From contig NZ_CP022987.1 of the NCBI RefSeq assembly GCF_004022565.1, positions 3,224,001 to 3,288,000 of the forward strand: 64,000 nt of DNA. Direction: 5' to 3'. Source of the DNA: Pollutimonas thiosulfatoxidans. Its GTDB lineage: Bacteria > Pseudomonadota > Gammaproteobacteria > Burkholderiales > Burkholderiaceae_B. The notes beneath the pieces were generated by a model. The model worked only from the letters and a program-made list of their open reading frames with translations. It did no database searches and was not told the DNA's origin. The position numbers and the translations under genes are program-made. Positions 45,234 through 54,400 of the stretch are shown in pieces. Each line of letters opens with the position of its first letter. Within the stretch, counting starts at the first letter, position 1.

Positions 45234-47575
45234 TACGCTGGGGCCTGCGGGTGGCGCTGACCGTTGCGGCAATCAGCGCGCTGGCGCTGCTTGCCCTGTT
45301 GGTGTGGTCCACCGGCAATGCATCTCGCTATGCCCAGCAGTACGAGACGCTGCTGGTGCTGAACGGCATTTTTGCTGTGGCCTTGATATCGTGGGTGGTC
45401 GTACTGGCTGCCCGCCTGTTGCGGCAAGTGCGGCGCAGGCAGTTCGGCGCACGTCTGACCGCGCGTTTCGCGCTGTACTTTGCGCTGATCGGCGTATTGC
45501 CCGGTGCGCTGATCTACGTGCTGTCGGTGCAGTTCATGTCCCGATCGATTGAATCATGGTTCAACGTGAGGGTGGACAGCGCTTTGGAAGCCGGCCTGAA
45601 TCTGGGGCGGGCCGCGCTGGATTCGCAACTGGGCGAGTTGAATGCGCGCGCCAAGGAAATGGCAGCTCGCCTGGGTAGCGCCAGCGACGCCGACATGGCG
45701 TTGATCATTACCCGCTTGCGCGAAACCAGCGGCGTTGCCGAGGCCATGGTTTTTACCGGCAATAACAGGCTGGTGGCGTTTTCGTCTTCGGCCTACGGCC
45801 AGTTGCTGCCCGACCTTCCGCCATCCAGTGTGCTGAACCAGTTGCGGGTATCGCGCGCCTACTCTGCTGCGGAAGCCGACGATGTCGGCGGGGCGCAAGA
45901 ACTGGAAGGCCCTGTCAATACCGGCCTGCATCTGCGCGTCGTGGTGCCTATCAATACCATGGATCGCTTTTCTTCCGTGCTGGGCATGTCGCCCGATACC
46001 CGCTGGCTGCAGCTTATCGAGCCGGTGCCCGAGCAGATCGCACGCAACGCCAATCAGGTGCAGCAGGGCTTTCGCGATTATCAAGAGTTGGCCCTGTCGC
46101 GCCTGGGCTTGCGCAAGCTATACGGCATTACGCTGACGCTGGCCTTGATTTTGGCTGTGTTTGCCGCGGTGGTGGTAGCCCTGGCGGTGTCGCGGCGACT
46201 GGTGCGGCCACTGCTTACTCTGGCAGCGGGCACACAGGCCGTCGGCGTGGGAGACTACCGCCCGCTGCCCGAGCCGCCCGAGAAGGACGAGGTCGGCCAG
46301 CTGACCCGGTCATTCAATGCCATGACGCGCCAACTGGATGAGGCGCGGCAAATGGTCGAGAACAATCGGCAGCAGTTGGAGCGGTCCAACGTCTACCTGG
46401 AATCGGTGCTTAGCAACTTGTCGTCGGGCGTGCTGGTGTTTGACGAAATGTTCCGCGTGACCATGTTCAACCAGGGGGCGCAAAGCATATTGCGCGTGGA
46501 CCTGCGTTCGGTCAAGGGGCGGCCACTGGAAACCGCGGATGGCGCGTTCGCCTTGTCACAACTGATCCGGCAGGCCTTCGCCGCACACACCGCAGTGGGA
46601 TCCGAAAGGCTTTATTGGCAACAGCAGTTCGAGCTCGAACTGGAGGGCGCCACCGATAACGAAACGAAGAAGCACGTGATAACACTGCTGGCGCGCGGCA
46701 CGCATCTTAGCGTGGATGGTCGCGGCAATGGCTATCTGGTTGTGTTTGACGATATCAGTGAAGTGATCTCCGCCAATCGCACGGTAGCCTGGGGCGAAGT
46801 GGCCCGCCGCCTGGCTCATGAGATCAAGAACCCGCTCACACCCATACAGTTGTCGGCAGAGCGCCTGGCCATGAAGCTGGCAGGCCGGCTGAATGAGACC
46901 GATGCCGCCATGCTGCTGCGCTCGACCAATACCATCGTCAACCAGGTCGCCTCCTTAAAGAAAATGGTGGACGATTTCCGCGAGTATGCGCGTACCCCGC
47001 CGGCGGAAATGCAGCACATCAATATCAACGACTTGATCGCTGACGTGCTGGCCTTGTATGGCTGGGACCCGATCGGCGGCGCCGTGCGCGACGATGGGCA
47101 CAGCGTGCCGATAGAAGTGGAGTTCGATCCGGACCTGCCCATCGTGCAAGGCGACCCCACGCAGTTGCGCCAGGTGATCCACAATCTGCTCGCCAACGCC
47201 CGCGATGCCGCCACGCAGGACCGCCCCTTGGCCGATGCGCGTGTGCATGTGCAAACCACGCTGACCCACGCGCGGACCGACCAGGGCGATGAGCTGGCGG
47301 CTGTCCGGCTGACGGTGTCCGACAATGGGCCGGGCTTCGCCGCACAAGTGCTCACGCGTGTTTTCGAGCCCTACGTCACGACCAAGGCAAGCGGAACGGG
47401 TCTCGGTCTTGCTATAGTTAAAAAGATAGTCGAGGAACACGGCGGCCGTATTGATATTTCCAACCGCCGCGAAGGCGGGGCCCGCATTTCCATTCTCTTG
47501 ACACGCCTTGCCGACGCCCAGTCCTTGCTGGACGAAGCGACGCAAGCGAACGATAATGCCCAAAAAGGTAGGTGA
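45185..47575 (+). CDS. ntrY: Membrane sensor histidine kinase NtrY
   Basis: NtrY is the sensor of the NtrYX two-component pair, linked in other bacteria to nitrogen and redox responses. The 796-residue protein has hydrophobic segments near residues 23-42, 57-77 and 97-115, a periplasmic or sensing region to about 315, a fourth membrane helix, a HAMP linker, a PAS-like domain (about 400-500), the phospho-acceptor His in AHEIKNPLTPIQLSAERL and a HATPase domain with HNLLANARDAA, DNGPGF and GTGLGLAIVKKI. The ATG at 45185 lies inside the upstream gene; a TTG at 45230 is the alternative. NtrX follows six bases later. Confidence 0.93.
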   Translation: MEKLHLFDLHRRAPALIRWGLRVALTVAAISALALLALLVWSTGNASRYAQQYETLLVLNGIFAVALISWVVVLAARLLRQVRRRQFGARLTARFALYFALIGVLPGALIYVLSVQFMSRSIESWFNVRVDSALEAGLNLGRAALDSQLGELNARAKEMAARLGSASDADMALIITRLRETSGVAEAMVFTGNNRLVAFSSSAYGQLLPDLPPSSVLNQLRVSRAYSAAEADDVGGAQELEGPVNTGLHLRVVVPINTMDRFSSVLGMSPDTRWLQLIEPVPEQIARNANQVQQGFRDYQELALSRLGLRKLYGITLTLALILAVFAAVVVALAVSRRLVRPLLTLAAGTQAVGVGDYRPLPEPPEKDEVGQLTRSFNAMTRQLDEARQMVENNRQQLERSNVYLESVLSNLSSGVLVFDEMFRVTMFNQGAQSILRVDLRSVKGRPLETADGAFALSQLIRQAFAAHTAVGSERLYWQQQFELELEGATDNETKKHVITLLARGTHLSVDGRGNGYLVVFDDISEVISANRTVAWGEVARRLAHEIKNPLTPIQLSAERLAMKLAGRLNETDAAMLLRSTNTIVNQVASLKKMVDDFREYARTPPAEMQHININDLIADVLALYGWDPIGGAVRDDGHSVPIEVEFDPDLPIVQGDPTQLRQVIHNLLANARDAATQDRPLADARVHVQTTLTHARTDQGDELAAVRLTVSDNGPGFAAQVLTRVFEPYVTTKASGTGLGLAIVKKIVEEHGGRIDISNRREGGARISILLTRLADAQSLLDEATQANDNAQKGR

Positions 47576-47581
47576 CGCTTT

Positions 47582-48268
47582 ATGGCCAGAATCCTGGTTG
47601 TTGACGACGAAATTGGTATCCGCGAGCTCTTGTCCGAGATCCTTTACGACGAAGGGCACACGGTCGAACTGGCCGAGAACGCCGCACAGGCACGCGCTGC
47701 ACGCTTGCGCGCGCGACCCGATCTTGTGCTGCTCGATATCTGGATGCCCGACACAGACGGCGTCAGCCTGCTGAAAGAATGGGGCGCCCAAGGCTTGCTC
47801 GATATGCCGGTCATCATGATGAGCGGCCATGCCACCGTCGATACCGCGGTCGAGGCAACACGCATAGGCGCCGTCGATTTTCTCGAAAAGCCCATCACAC
47901 TGCAAAAGTTGCTCAAGACGATCGCCGCGGGCCTGGCGCGTCCAGTAATCACGCCGGCATTGGCGGCCGCCGCCCGTATGCCGGATCGCCGTAACGATCA
48001 GGCTCAACCGCTGACCACGGGTCCCATTCCCGACCTGCCCGCACCCGTTGTTGACCGCAATCATTCGCTGCTTGGAAGCATCACGCTCGACCAACCCTTG
48101 CGCGATGCGCGCGACGAATTCGAACGCATTTATTTCGAGTATCACCTGGGGCGCGAGAATCACAGCATGACGCGGGTGTCCGAAAAAACCGGGCTAGAGC
48201 GCACCCACCTTTATCGCAAGCTGAAGCAACTGGGCATCGATTCTTCGCGCAAACGAAACGCCAGCTAA
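47582..48268 (+). CDS. ntrX: NtrX-like response regulator lacking the AAA+ domain
   Basis: This is the partner regulator of NtrY. The 228-residue protein has an N-terminal receiver (about 1-118) with D8/D9, phospho-acceptor D52 and the late Lys of DFLEKP, a linker of about 60 residues without Walker motifs, and a C-terminal Fis-type helix-turn-helix (SEKTGLERTHLYRKLKQLGI). Classical NtrX has about 450 residues with a sigma-54-type AAA+ domain between the two. That domain is entirely missing although the reading frame is continuous. It could therefore bind DNA but not activate sigma-54 in the usual way. This form may be standard in Burkholderiales. Confidence 0.9.
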   Translation: MARILVVDDEIGIRELLSEILYDEGHTVELAENAAQARAARLRARPDLVLLDIWMPDTDGVSLLKEWGAQGLLDMPVIMMSGHATVDTAVEATRIGAVDFLEKPITLQKLLKTIAAGLARPVITPALAAAARMPDRRNDQAQPLTTGPIPDLPAPVVDRNHSLLGSITLDQPLRDARDEFERIYFEYHLGRENHSMTRVSEKTGLERTHLYRKLKQLGIDSSRKRNAS

Positions 48269-48335
48269 CACGGTTGGGGCCTTTGTGACGCCCTGCCATG
48301 CCGCATGCTATCCCCCCAAGACCGAAGGAGGTCCG

Positions 48336-49454
48336 ATGCCTGGACTGTTTGATTCCATTGCCCTGCGCGGCTTGACGCTGCCTAATCGTATCGTCGTTTC
48401 TCCCATGTGCCAGTATTCCGCTGACAACGGAAGCGCGACAGCCTGGCATCTCGCCCATTTAAGCAGTCTCGCGCTGGGTGGCGTAGGCATGCTTTGCGTA
48501 GAGGCCACTGCAGTCAGCAGCGAAGGACGCATCACGCCGGGCTGCCTGGGCTTATGGAATGACGACAACGAGCGCGCATTGGCGCGTGTAATGAACACGC
48601 TGCGCGAGGTGGCGCCTGTCAAGATAGCCATACAGTTGTCACATGCCGGACGCAAGGCATCAAGTGCAGCACCCTGGGATGGCGGCCAACTTATTCCGGT
48701 GGCAAGCGGGGGATGGCGCCCGCTGGCGCCTTCGGCCGTGTCGCACAAGCCGGACGAACCCGCCCCAATCGCATTAAGCGTGGACGACCTGACTCGCATC
48801 AAGGGAGACTTTGTCGACGCTGCCAGACGCGCCGTCCGCCTGGGTTTTGACGCCATCGAATTGCATGCCGCCCATGGCTATTTGCTGCACCAGTTCCTGT
48901 CGCCCATCTCGAATCGGCGTGCAGACCGCTATGGCGGCAGCCTCGAGAACCGGATGCGCTTTCCCATGGAGGTTTTCGAGGCAGTGCGGACCGCAGTTCC
49001 CGCAGAAATGCCGGTCGGCTTGCGGGTGTCGGCCACAGACTGGGTCAACGACGAAGCCAGCTGGACCCTGGACCAGACCATCGAGCTGGTCAAGGCATTG
49101 AAGGAAAAAGGCCTCGACTGGCTGGATGTCTCCAGCGGTGGGGTGTCCCCAAAGCAGCAGATCCCCATCGGGCCGGGTTATCAGGTGCACCTTGCCGAAG
49201 CGATCAAGCGTGAGACCGGCATCACGACGATTGCGGTGGGTCTGATCACCGAAGCCCAGCAAGCGGCTGATATCGTCTCGGGCGGCCAGGCTGACATGGT
49301 GGCACTGGGGCGCGCGTTTCTCTATGACCCCCGCTGGGCATGGCATGCCGCTGCGGAGCTGGACGGTCAGGTACAGGGGCCGCCGCAATACTGGCGCTCT
49401 TTACCTGCCGGTAAAAATGCGGTCTTCGGAAAAATCAGCTTCGGGATGCGTTGA
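48336..49454 (+). CDS. NADH:flavin oxidoreductase, Old Yellow Enzyme family (YqjM-like)
   Basis: This FMN enzyme would reduce activated alkenes (enones, nitro compounds) with NAD(P)H. The 372-residue protein has the TIM-barrel start FDSIALRGLTLPNRIVVSPMCQYSA with the YqjM-type cysteine near residue 25, QLSHAGRKAS, the substrate-binding HAAHGYLLHQFLSPISNRRADRYGGS, and late FMN-binding GQADMVALGRAFLYDP. These are hallmarks of the thermophilic-like OYE class. The ATG at 48336 has AAGGAGG five bases upstream. The physiological substrate is unknown. The stop directly abuts the stop of the convergent methyltransferase gene. Confidence 0.93.
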   Translation: MPGLFDSIALRGLTLPNRIVVSPMCQYSADNGSATAWHLAHLSSLALGGVGMLCVEATAVSSEGRITPGCLGLWNDDNERALARVMNTLREVAPVKIAIQLSHAGRKASSAAPWDGGQLIPVASGGWRPLAPSAVSHKPDEPAPIALSVDDLTRIKGDFVDAARRAVRLGFDAIELHAAHGYLLHQFLSPISNRRADRYGGSLENRMRFPMEVFEAVRTAVPAEMPVGLRVSATDWVNDEASWTLDQTIELVKALKEKGLDWLDVSSGGVSPKQQIPIGPGYQVHLAEAIKRETGITTIAVGLITEAQQAADIVSGGQADMVALGRAFLYDPRWAWHAAAELDGQVQGPPQYWRSLPAGKNAVFGKISFGMR

Positions 49455-50405
49455 TCAGTTATCGGTCTTGCGCGGCTTGACCGTGGGCCGCAAGCCGTCG
49501 GCATCGCCGGCCCGGCCTATAGACTTCACCGAGATGCGAGTTTCGCCCGACGCGGCCCGCCGCGAGGCCGAACGCCAGGCATGGCCGTAGGCCACTTCCA
49601 GGGTCAGATGAATGGTGCCATCTTTATGGCGCTGCGCGTCTAATGCATCCATGAGGCGTTGGCGCCATTGCCTGCCGCTTAGGCCCGGCTTGCGGTCCAG
49701 GCTGGGGTTACCGCCCAATATGCGCATGTCTTCCAGCAGTTTCTCCGCCGTGCGATAAGTCAGCGTGATGATCTCCTGGTCCATGACGGGGTCGGCAAAG
49801 CCGCGTTCAATCAGTAGATCGCCAAAGTCGTGCATGTCGACAAACTGCGGCGTGGCGGTCTGCAGGCCGGCCTGTTCCACCGCGCTGCGCAGCTCGGCAA
49901 GCGAACCCGGACCCAGACACGAAAACATGGCCAGCGCACCAGGCTTGAGTATGCGGCGCCATTCGCCCAGGGCATTATGGGGTTCGGGATGCCAGTGCAG
50001 CGCCATGTTCGACCACACCAGATCCAGGCTTTCGGGCGATATGCCGGACTCGGCCAGATCGGCATGGATGAATTCCACGGGTGGGGTAGGCTTGTTGCGC
50101 AGCTTCTGCCAGAAACCAGGCTTGGCCACATAGCGCTCGCGGGCTACCTCGAGCAGGGTTGGGCAATTGTCCAGCCCGGTGTACGAAATTTCGGGGTAGC
50201 GCGCCCGTAGCGGTTCCAGGGCATGGCCTGCGCCGCAGCCGGCGTCCAGCACGGTGGTGGGCGCGATGCGTATATAGCTCAGGCGTTGCAGCATCCGTTG
50301 CGCGATCTCTCCGTAAAGAAACTGCGCGCCGTCCAGTGGGCTGCGACGAGCGAATTGCAAACTGACATGGGAAGGGCTGACGCGTAGGGACGGAGGCTGT
50401 GACAT
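49455..50405 (-). CDS. BioC-like SAM-dependent methyltransferase
   Basis: This 316-residue protein resembles BioC, which methylates malonyl-ACP to start biotin synthesis. It has the SAM motif VLDAGCGAGHALEPL near residue 55, then LDLVWSNMALHWHPEP and LKPGALAMFSCLGPGSLAELR, which are BioC-like. The C-terminal 60 residues (basic, Ala/Arg/Ser rich) have no counterpart in E. coli BioC (251 residues). It is divergent from comF, a neighbourhood seen in other beta-proteobacteria. No other bio gene is in the window, so I leave the symbol blank. Confidence 0.82.
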   Translation of the reverse strand: MSQPPSLRVSPSHVSLQFARRSPLDGAQFLYGEIAQRMLQRLSYIRIAPTTVLDAGCGAGHALEPLRARYPEISYTGLDNCPTLLEVARERYVAKPGFWQKLRNKPTPPVEFIHADLAESGISPESLDLVWSNMALHWHPEPHNALGEWRRILKPGALAMFSCLGPGSLAELRSAVEQAGLQTATPQFVDMHDFGDLLIERGFADPVMDQEIITLTYRTAEKLLEDMRILGGNPSLDRKPGLSGRQWRQRLMDALDAQRHKDGTIHLTLEVAYGHAWRSASRRAASGETRISVKSIGRAGDADGLRPTVKPRKTDN

Positions 50406-50485
50406 GTTTGAACCGGGGCAATAGTATTGGAGCCGGGCTTGTGCTTTGATGAGACGGTGCCCGCACTTTCCATAGAAATGCCATT

Positions 50486-51259
50486 ATGAACCATATGCCG
50501 TACCGGTGCGAACCCAGCCAGCCGACGCAGGCGCTGTTCTGGCCGCGCCTGCGCAAGCAATGGCGTCGCGTGCTCGCCAGCGTTCCTGCACACTGCGTCT
50601 TGTGCGGCAATAGTGCGTCGGGCGGCGCGCTTTGCACTTATTGCGAACACGCCGTCACGCGTTCCATGCGCCAGGCTACGCCGCGCTGCCGCTTGTGTGC
50701 CCTGGCGCTGGACGGCGCCGGCAGCTGTCCCGATTGTGCCTTGCGCACGCCCAGCTTCGATCACGTGGTTGCGGCATTCGATTACGCCGCGCCGGGCGAT
50801 CTGCTGGTGCACCAGCTTAAGGTGGACAGGCGTTACGGGCACGCCAACATGCTGGCATGCCTGTTGGCTGATGCGCTACGCCGTGCCGGGTCGATCGGGC
50901 CAGCAGCTACAATCCTGGTGCCTGTGCCGGCCAGTCCTGCCGCCTTGCGCAAACGCGGCTTCAATCCCGCAGCCGAAGTAGCCCGCTGCCTGGCAGCCGA
51001 GTTGCAATGGCCTTGCAGGCCGCGGTTGCTGACCCGAACCCGCGAGGGGCGCAAGCAGACTCACCTGGCGCGGGCCGAGCGCGTGCACAGCGCCCGGCAT
51101 CTGTACCACTGTCCGCAGCAGTTGCAGGGGGCTTCAGTGGCTGTCGTTGACGATGTACTGACGACCGGCAGTACCCTGCACAGTATCGCGCAAGTGCTCA
51201 AGCAGGCTGGGGCGGCAACCGTAACCGGCTTGGTGCTGGCGCGCACACCTTATCGATGA
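50486..51259 (+). CDS. comF: ComF family phosphoribosyltransferase-like protein
   Basis: ComF proteins assist DNA uptake in competent bacteria and have a phosphoribosyltransferase fold. The 257-residue protein has an N-terminal double zinc-ribbon (CVLCGNSASGGALCTYC and CRLCALALDGAGSCPDC), then a PRTase-type C-terminus with LVPVPASPAALRKRGFNPA, RTREGRKQTHLARAER and the PRPP-binding VAVVDDVLTTGSTLHSIA. The length is typical. It is followed 15 bases later by trmL. Together with dprA it gives two competence-associated genes in the window. Confidence 0.92.
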   Translation: MNHMPYRCEPSQPTQALFWPRLRKQWRRVLASVPAHCVLCGNSASGGALCTYCEHAVTRSMRQATPRCRLCALALDGAGSCPDCALRTPSFDHVVAAFDYAAPGDLLVHQLKVDRRYGHANMLACLLADALRRAGSIGPAATILVPVPASPAALRKRGFNPAAEVARCLAAELQWPCRPRLLTRTREGRKQTHLARAERVHSARHLYHCPQQLQGASVAVVDDVLTTGSTLHSIAQVLKQAGAATVTGLVLARTPYR

Positions 51260-51274
51260 CCGTATTGGACGACC

Positions 51275-51745
51275 ATGTTTCACATCGTGCTTGTATCACC
51301 CGAAATCCCGCCGAATACCGGCAATGTCATACGCCTGGCGGCGAACTCTGGCGCCGGCCTGCATCTGGTGCGGCCCTTGGGCTTTGATCTGGACGACAAA
51401 AAACTGAAGCGGGCCGGCCTCGATTATCACGAGTGGGCCACGCTGCAGGTGCACGATAGTCTGGAGGACGCCCTGGCCGCGACAGGCGGCGATGCGCTGC
51501 GGCGTTATGCCTTGACCAGCAAGGCGTCCAGGCTTATTGGCGAGGTGGCTTTTCGTCCGGGCGATGTGTTCGTGTTTGGCCGCGAAACCGCCGGCTTGTC
51601 AGCCGAGCAAACGGCGCTGTTCCCGCCGGAGCAGCGCTTGCGCTTGCCGATGCGCCCGGGCCAGCGCAGCCTGAACCTGTCCAATGCCGTGGCCGTCACG
51701 GTGTACGAGGCCTGGCGCCAGGCTGGCTACGCGGGCAGCATCTGA
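51275..51745 (+). CDS. trmL: tRNA (cytidine/uridine-34-2'-O)-methyltransferase TrmL
   Basis: TrmL methylates the wobble ribose of certain leucine tRNAs. The 156-residue SPOUT enzyme has the N-terminal MFHIVLVSPEIPPNTGNVIRL, the conserved LVRPLGFDLDDKKLKRAGLDYH, and knot motifs VFVFGRETAGL and LRLPMRPGQRSLNLSNAVAV. The length matches E. coli TrmL (157). Its stop is one base from the stop of the convergent Bug-type gene. Confidence 0.95.
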   Translation: MFHIVLVSPEIPPNTGNVIRLAANSGAGLHLVRPLGFDLDDKKLKRAGLDYHEWATLQVHDSLEDALAATGGDALRRYALTSKASRLIGEVAFRPGDVFVFGRETAGLSAEQTALFPPEQRLRLPMRPGQRSLNLSNAVAVTVYEAWRQAGYAGSI

Positions 51746-51746
51746 A

Positions 51747-52745
51747 TCAATCCAGCGACAAGCCCAGGCGTTCAATCACTTCGTCCCAGCGCTTTTTCTC
51801 GCTGACGACCAGGTCGGTCAATGCTTGCGGCGTGGAAGCGGCTGGCGTGAAGTACAAGGCTGCCAGCTTCTGGCGCACATCTTCGCGCTGCAGGATCTCG
51901 CCTATGGTCTTGTTCAGCGTTTCGATGATGTCATCGGGCGTGCCCGCAGGGACGAAGATCGCGTCCCACGATATCGACTCGAAGCCGGGGTAACCTTGCT
52001 CGGCCATGGTGGGGATGCCCGGCAAGACATCGCTGGGCTCCAGGCTGGTGATGGCCAGAGCGCGCGCCTTGCCGGAGGCGACCTGTGTCATCGCTATGCC
52101 GGGCACCATGAATCCTGCGTCGATGTCGCCGCCTATGATCGCGGTGATCACTTGCGGGAAGCCCGAATAAGGAATCTGCTGCAGCTTGATGTCGGCCTGG
52201 TGCTCCAGCATGGCCATACCCAGATGTGACGAACTGCCCGGGCCCACGGTACCGTAGTTCAGGGCGCCCGGATCCTCCTTGGCAAGCTTGACGAACTCTT
52301 GCACATTGGCGGCAGGTGAGTTTGCCGGCACTATCAATACGTTGGGGCTGGTGCCCACCAGGGTGATGGGCGCAAGGTCCTTCAGGGGGTCGTAGCCCAA
52401 GGACTTCTTGTACAGCGTCGGTGCAGTGACCATGGGACCATTGATGGTCAGCAGGATGGTGTAGCCATCAGGCTTGGCCTTGCTGGCATAGCGCGTGCCG
52501 ATGTTGCCACCCGCACCAGGCTTGTTCTCTACCACTACGGCTTGCCCCAGTTCCTTGGCGAGCGGCTCTGCGACGGCTCGCGCCAGGATGTCGGGCGATG
52601 AGCCGGCCGGGAAGGGCACCACCATCTGGATGGGGCGCTCCGGCCACGCGGCCTGTGCCGCTCCGGCCACGAGCAACGCGCCGGCACCAGCCAGCCCTAT
52701 GATCGAAAGGTGCAGCCGACGGCGAAGAGGAGAAAATCGGGACAT
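51747..52745 (-). CDS. Bug-family tripartite tricarboxylate transporter binding protein
   Basis: Bug proteins are periplasmic receptors, very numerous in Bordetella and related genera, that usually bind carboxylates. The 332-residue precursor has a signal peptide (LSIIGLAGAGALLVAGAAQA) and the family hallmarks WPERPIQMVVPFPAGSSPD, VVENKPGAGGNIGT and the GTVGPGSSSHLGM region. No TctA/TctB membrane genes are adjacent, as is normal for most Bug genes. The ligand is not predictable from the sequence. It lies upstream of gpsA on the map but downstream in transcription. Confidence 0.92.
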   Translation of the reverse strand: MSRFSPLRRRLHLSIIGLAGAGALLVAGAAQAAWPERPIQMVVPFPAGSSPDILARAVAEPLAKELGQAVVVENKPGAGGNIGTRYASKAKPDGYTILLTINGPMVTAPTLYKKSLGYDPLKDLAPITLVGTSPNVLIVPANSPAANVQEFVKLAKEDPGALNYGTVGPGSSSHLGMAMLEHQADIKLQQIPYSGFPQVITAIIGGDIDAGFMVPGIAMTQVASGKARALAITSLEPSDVLPGIPTMAEQGYPGFESISWDAIFVPAGTPDDIIETLNKTIGEILQREDVRQKLAALYFTPAASTPQALTDLVVSEKKRWDEVIERLGLSLD

Positions 52746-52771
52746 GGGGTTTCCTTCAAGGTGTAGACGGA

Positions 52772-53827
52772 TCAGTCGGATGGGGTTGCAGATTCGGGCC
52801 TGGCATCGCGCGACAGCAGGCCGATGACGGCCTCTTGCGGTGACAGCCCTTCAAACAGTATGCGGCAGACGGCGGCAGTAATGGGCAGTTCGATGCCATG
52901 GCGGCGGCCTAGCGCCAATGCAGAGCGAGTGCAGCGCACGCCTTCCGCCGTGACGCCGCTGGCAAGGATATCGTCCAGGCTTTGACCTTGGCCGATGGCC
53001 AGCCCCACCTGCCGGTTGCGCGACAAGGCGCCGGTGGCGGTCAAGACCAGGTCGCCCAGGCCGGTCAGCCCCGCGAAGGTTTCGGGCAATCCGCCCAGTG
53101 CCGTGCCCAGGCGCTGCATTTCGGCCAGGCCGCGTGTGATGAGCGCTGCACGCGCATTGGTACCCAGTGCCAAGCCATCCGATATGCCGCAGGCGATGGC
53201 CATGACGTTCTTCAGTGCCCCGCCGACCTCTACGCCAACCACATCTTGGCTGGTGTAGATGCGCGCGGTACGACCATGCAAGGCCGACAACACAAGTTGC
53301 GAACAGCGTTCGTCAGCGGTGGCGACAGTAAGGGCAACGGGCAGGCCCGCTGCCACTTCGCGGGCAAACGACGGCCCCGACAATACACCCAGGCCGATAT
53401 CGGGGAAGGCCGCAAAGGCGGCCCGCGCGAGCTCGTGCGGCAATTGCCCGGTTTCGTGATGAAAGCCCTTGCATGTCCAGACGATGGCTGGCTGCGGGGC
53501 CTTACTGTTGGCAAGCAAGCTAGCCACGCGCTCACACAGGGCCTGGAGTCCCGCAACCGGGACGCCCAGGATAATCAGGCCGGGATGCTCACCCGCACAG
53601 GCATGAGAGACCGCGTCCTGGATATTGTCGGTGGCACGCAGCACGGCAGGCAGCTGCGCATCAGGCAGGTAGCCATGGTTGGTGTGCTGGCCATTGATTT
53701 CTTGCGCCACTGCGGGATTGCGTGCCCACAATAGCGTGTCGGCCTGGTCACAGGCCAACACCGCAAGCGCCGTACCCCAGCTTCCGGCGCCAAGCACCGT
53801 GGCGCGAACGGGCCGAGAGGGGCTCAC
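52772..53827 (-). CDS. gpsA: Glycerol-3-phosphate dehydrogenase [NAD(P)+]
   Basis: GpsA makes sn-glycerol-3-phosphate from dihydroxyacetone phosphate for phospholipid synthesis. The 351-residue protein has the Rossmann motif VLGAGSWGTALAVL at the N-terminus, the conserved GPSFAREVAAGLP, the catalytic-lysine segment GVEVGGALKNVMAIACGISDGL and GLGDLVLTATGALSRNR. It is encoded five bases after secB on the minus strand, an arrangement (secB-gpsA) shared with many proteobacteria, and is the next-to-last gene of the rhodanese-grxC-secB-gpsA unit. Confidence 0.96.
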   Translation of the reverse strand: MSPSRPVRATVLGAGSWGTALAVLACDQADTLLWARNPAVAQEINGQHTNHGYLPDAQLPAVLRATDNIQDAVSHACAGEHPGLIILGVPVAGLQALCERVASLLANSKAPQPAIVWTCKGFHHETGQLPHELARAAFAAFPDIGLGVLSGPSFAREVAAGLPVALTVATADERCSQLVLSALHGRTARIYTSQDVVGVEVGGALKNVMAIACGISDGLALGTNARAALITRGLAEMQRLGTALGGLPETFAGLTGLGDLVLTATGALSRNRQVGLAIGQGQSLDDILASGVTAEGVRCTRSALALGRRHGIELPITAAVCRILFEGLSPQEAVIGLLSRDARPESATPSD

Positions 53828-53832
53828 GGCTG

Positions 53833-54357
53833 CTATTGACGCGTCGCGCCCGGGGGCAGAATCAAACCAGAGTCCTGCCCGCCTTGTTGCTCTTCCTGGG
53901 CCGACTGCGCTAGGCGCTGCTCGTAAAGGCTTTGGAAGTTGACTTCAGCCAAATGCAGCGCCGGCAACGAGGTGCGATTGATGGCGTCTGCCACGTTGGC
54001 GCGCAGATAAGGATAAAGCATGGTGGGGCAGACGATGCCCAGCAGTGGGTCCAGTTGCTCGGCCGGGATGTTGGCGGCTTCGAATATGCCCGCCTGCGTG
54101 GCCTCGATCAGGTACAGCACCTTGTCTTCAATGCGCGTGGTGACCGTAGCGGTAACGGTCGCCTCGTAAATCGTTTCGGCCAGACGCTGTCCGCCGACAT
54201 TGATCGAAACCTCGACCGTTGGGCCTTCCTGCTCAAGGAAAATCTGAGGCGCGTTAGGCATTTCCAGCGACAGATCTTTGACGTAGGTGCGTTGCAGACT
54301 GAAGCTCGGGTCCTGGCTTTCCTGAGTGTCCTGTGCGTTTTGTTTCTGTTCGGCCAT
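53833..54357 (-). CDS. secB: Protein-export chaperone SecB
   Basis: SecB keeps precursor proteins unfolded and hands them to SecA for export. The 174-residue protein has the acidic family core FSLQRTYVKDLSLEMPNAPQIF, VEVSINVGGQRLAE, and the SecA-contacting LLGIVCPTMLYPYLRANVADAI with LPALHLAEVNFQSLYEQRL. The N-terminal Gln/Glu-rich stretch and C-terminal tail are disordered, as usual. It lies between grxC and gpsA, the same order as in E. coli. Confidence 0.97.
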   Translation of the reverse strand: MAEQKQNAQDTQESQDPSFSLQRTYVKDLSLEMPNAPQIFLEQEGPTVEVSINVGGQRLAETIYEATVTATVTTRIEDKVLYLIEATQAGIFEAANIPAEQLDPLLGIVCPTMLYPYLRANVADAINRTSLPALHLAEVNFQSLYEQRLAQSAQEEQQGGQDSGLILPPGATRQ

Positions 54358-54400
54358 TTGGGTTCCTGAAAATTTAAGAGATTAACGAAGTAGTGTAGGC

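Noticed and set aside
47930..48110. A frameshift or deletion scar explaining the missing AAA+ domain of NtrX
   Set aside because: The linker is open in one frame, and no Walker A, GAFTGA-like or Walker B remnant is visible in any frame between receiver and Fis domain.
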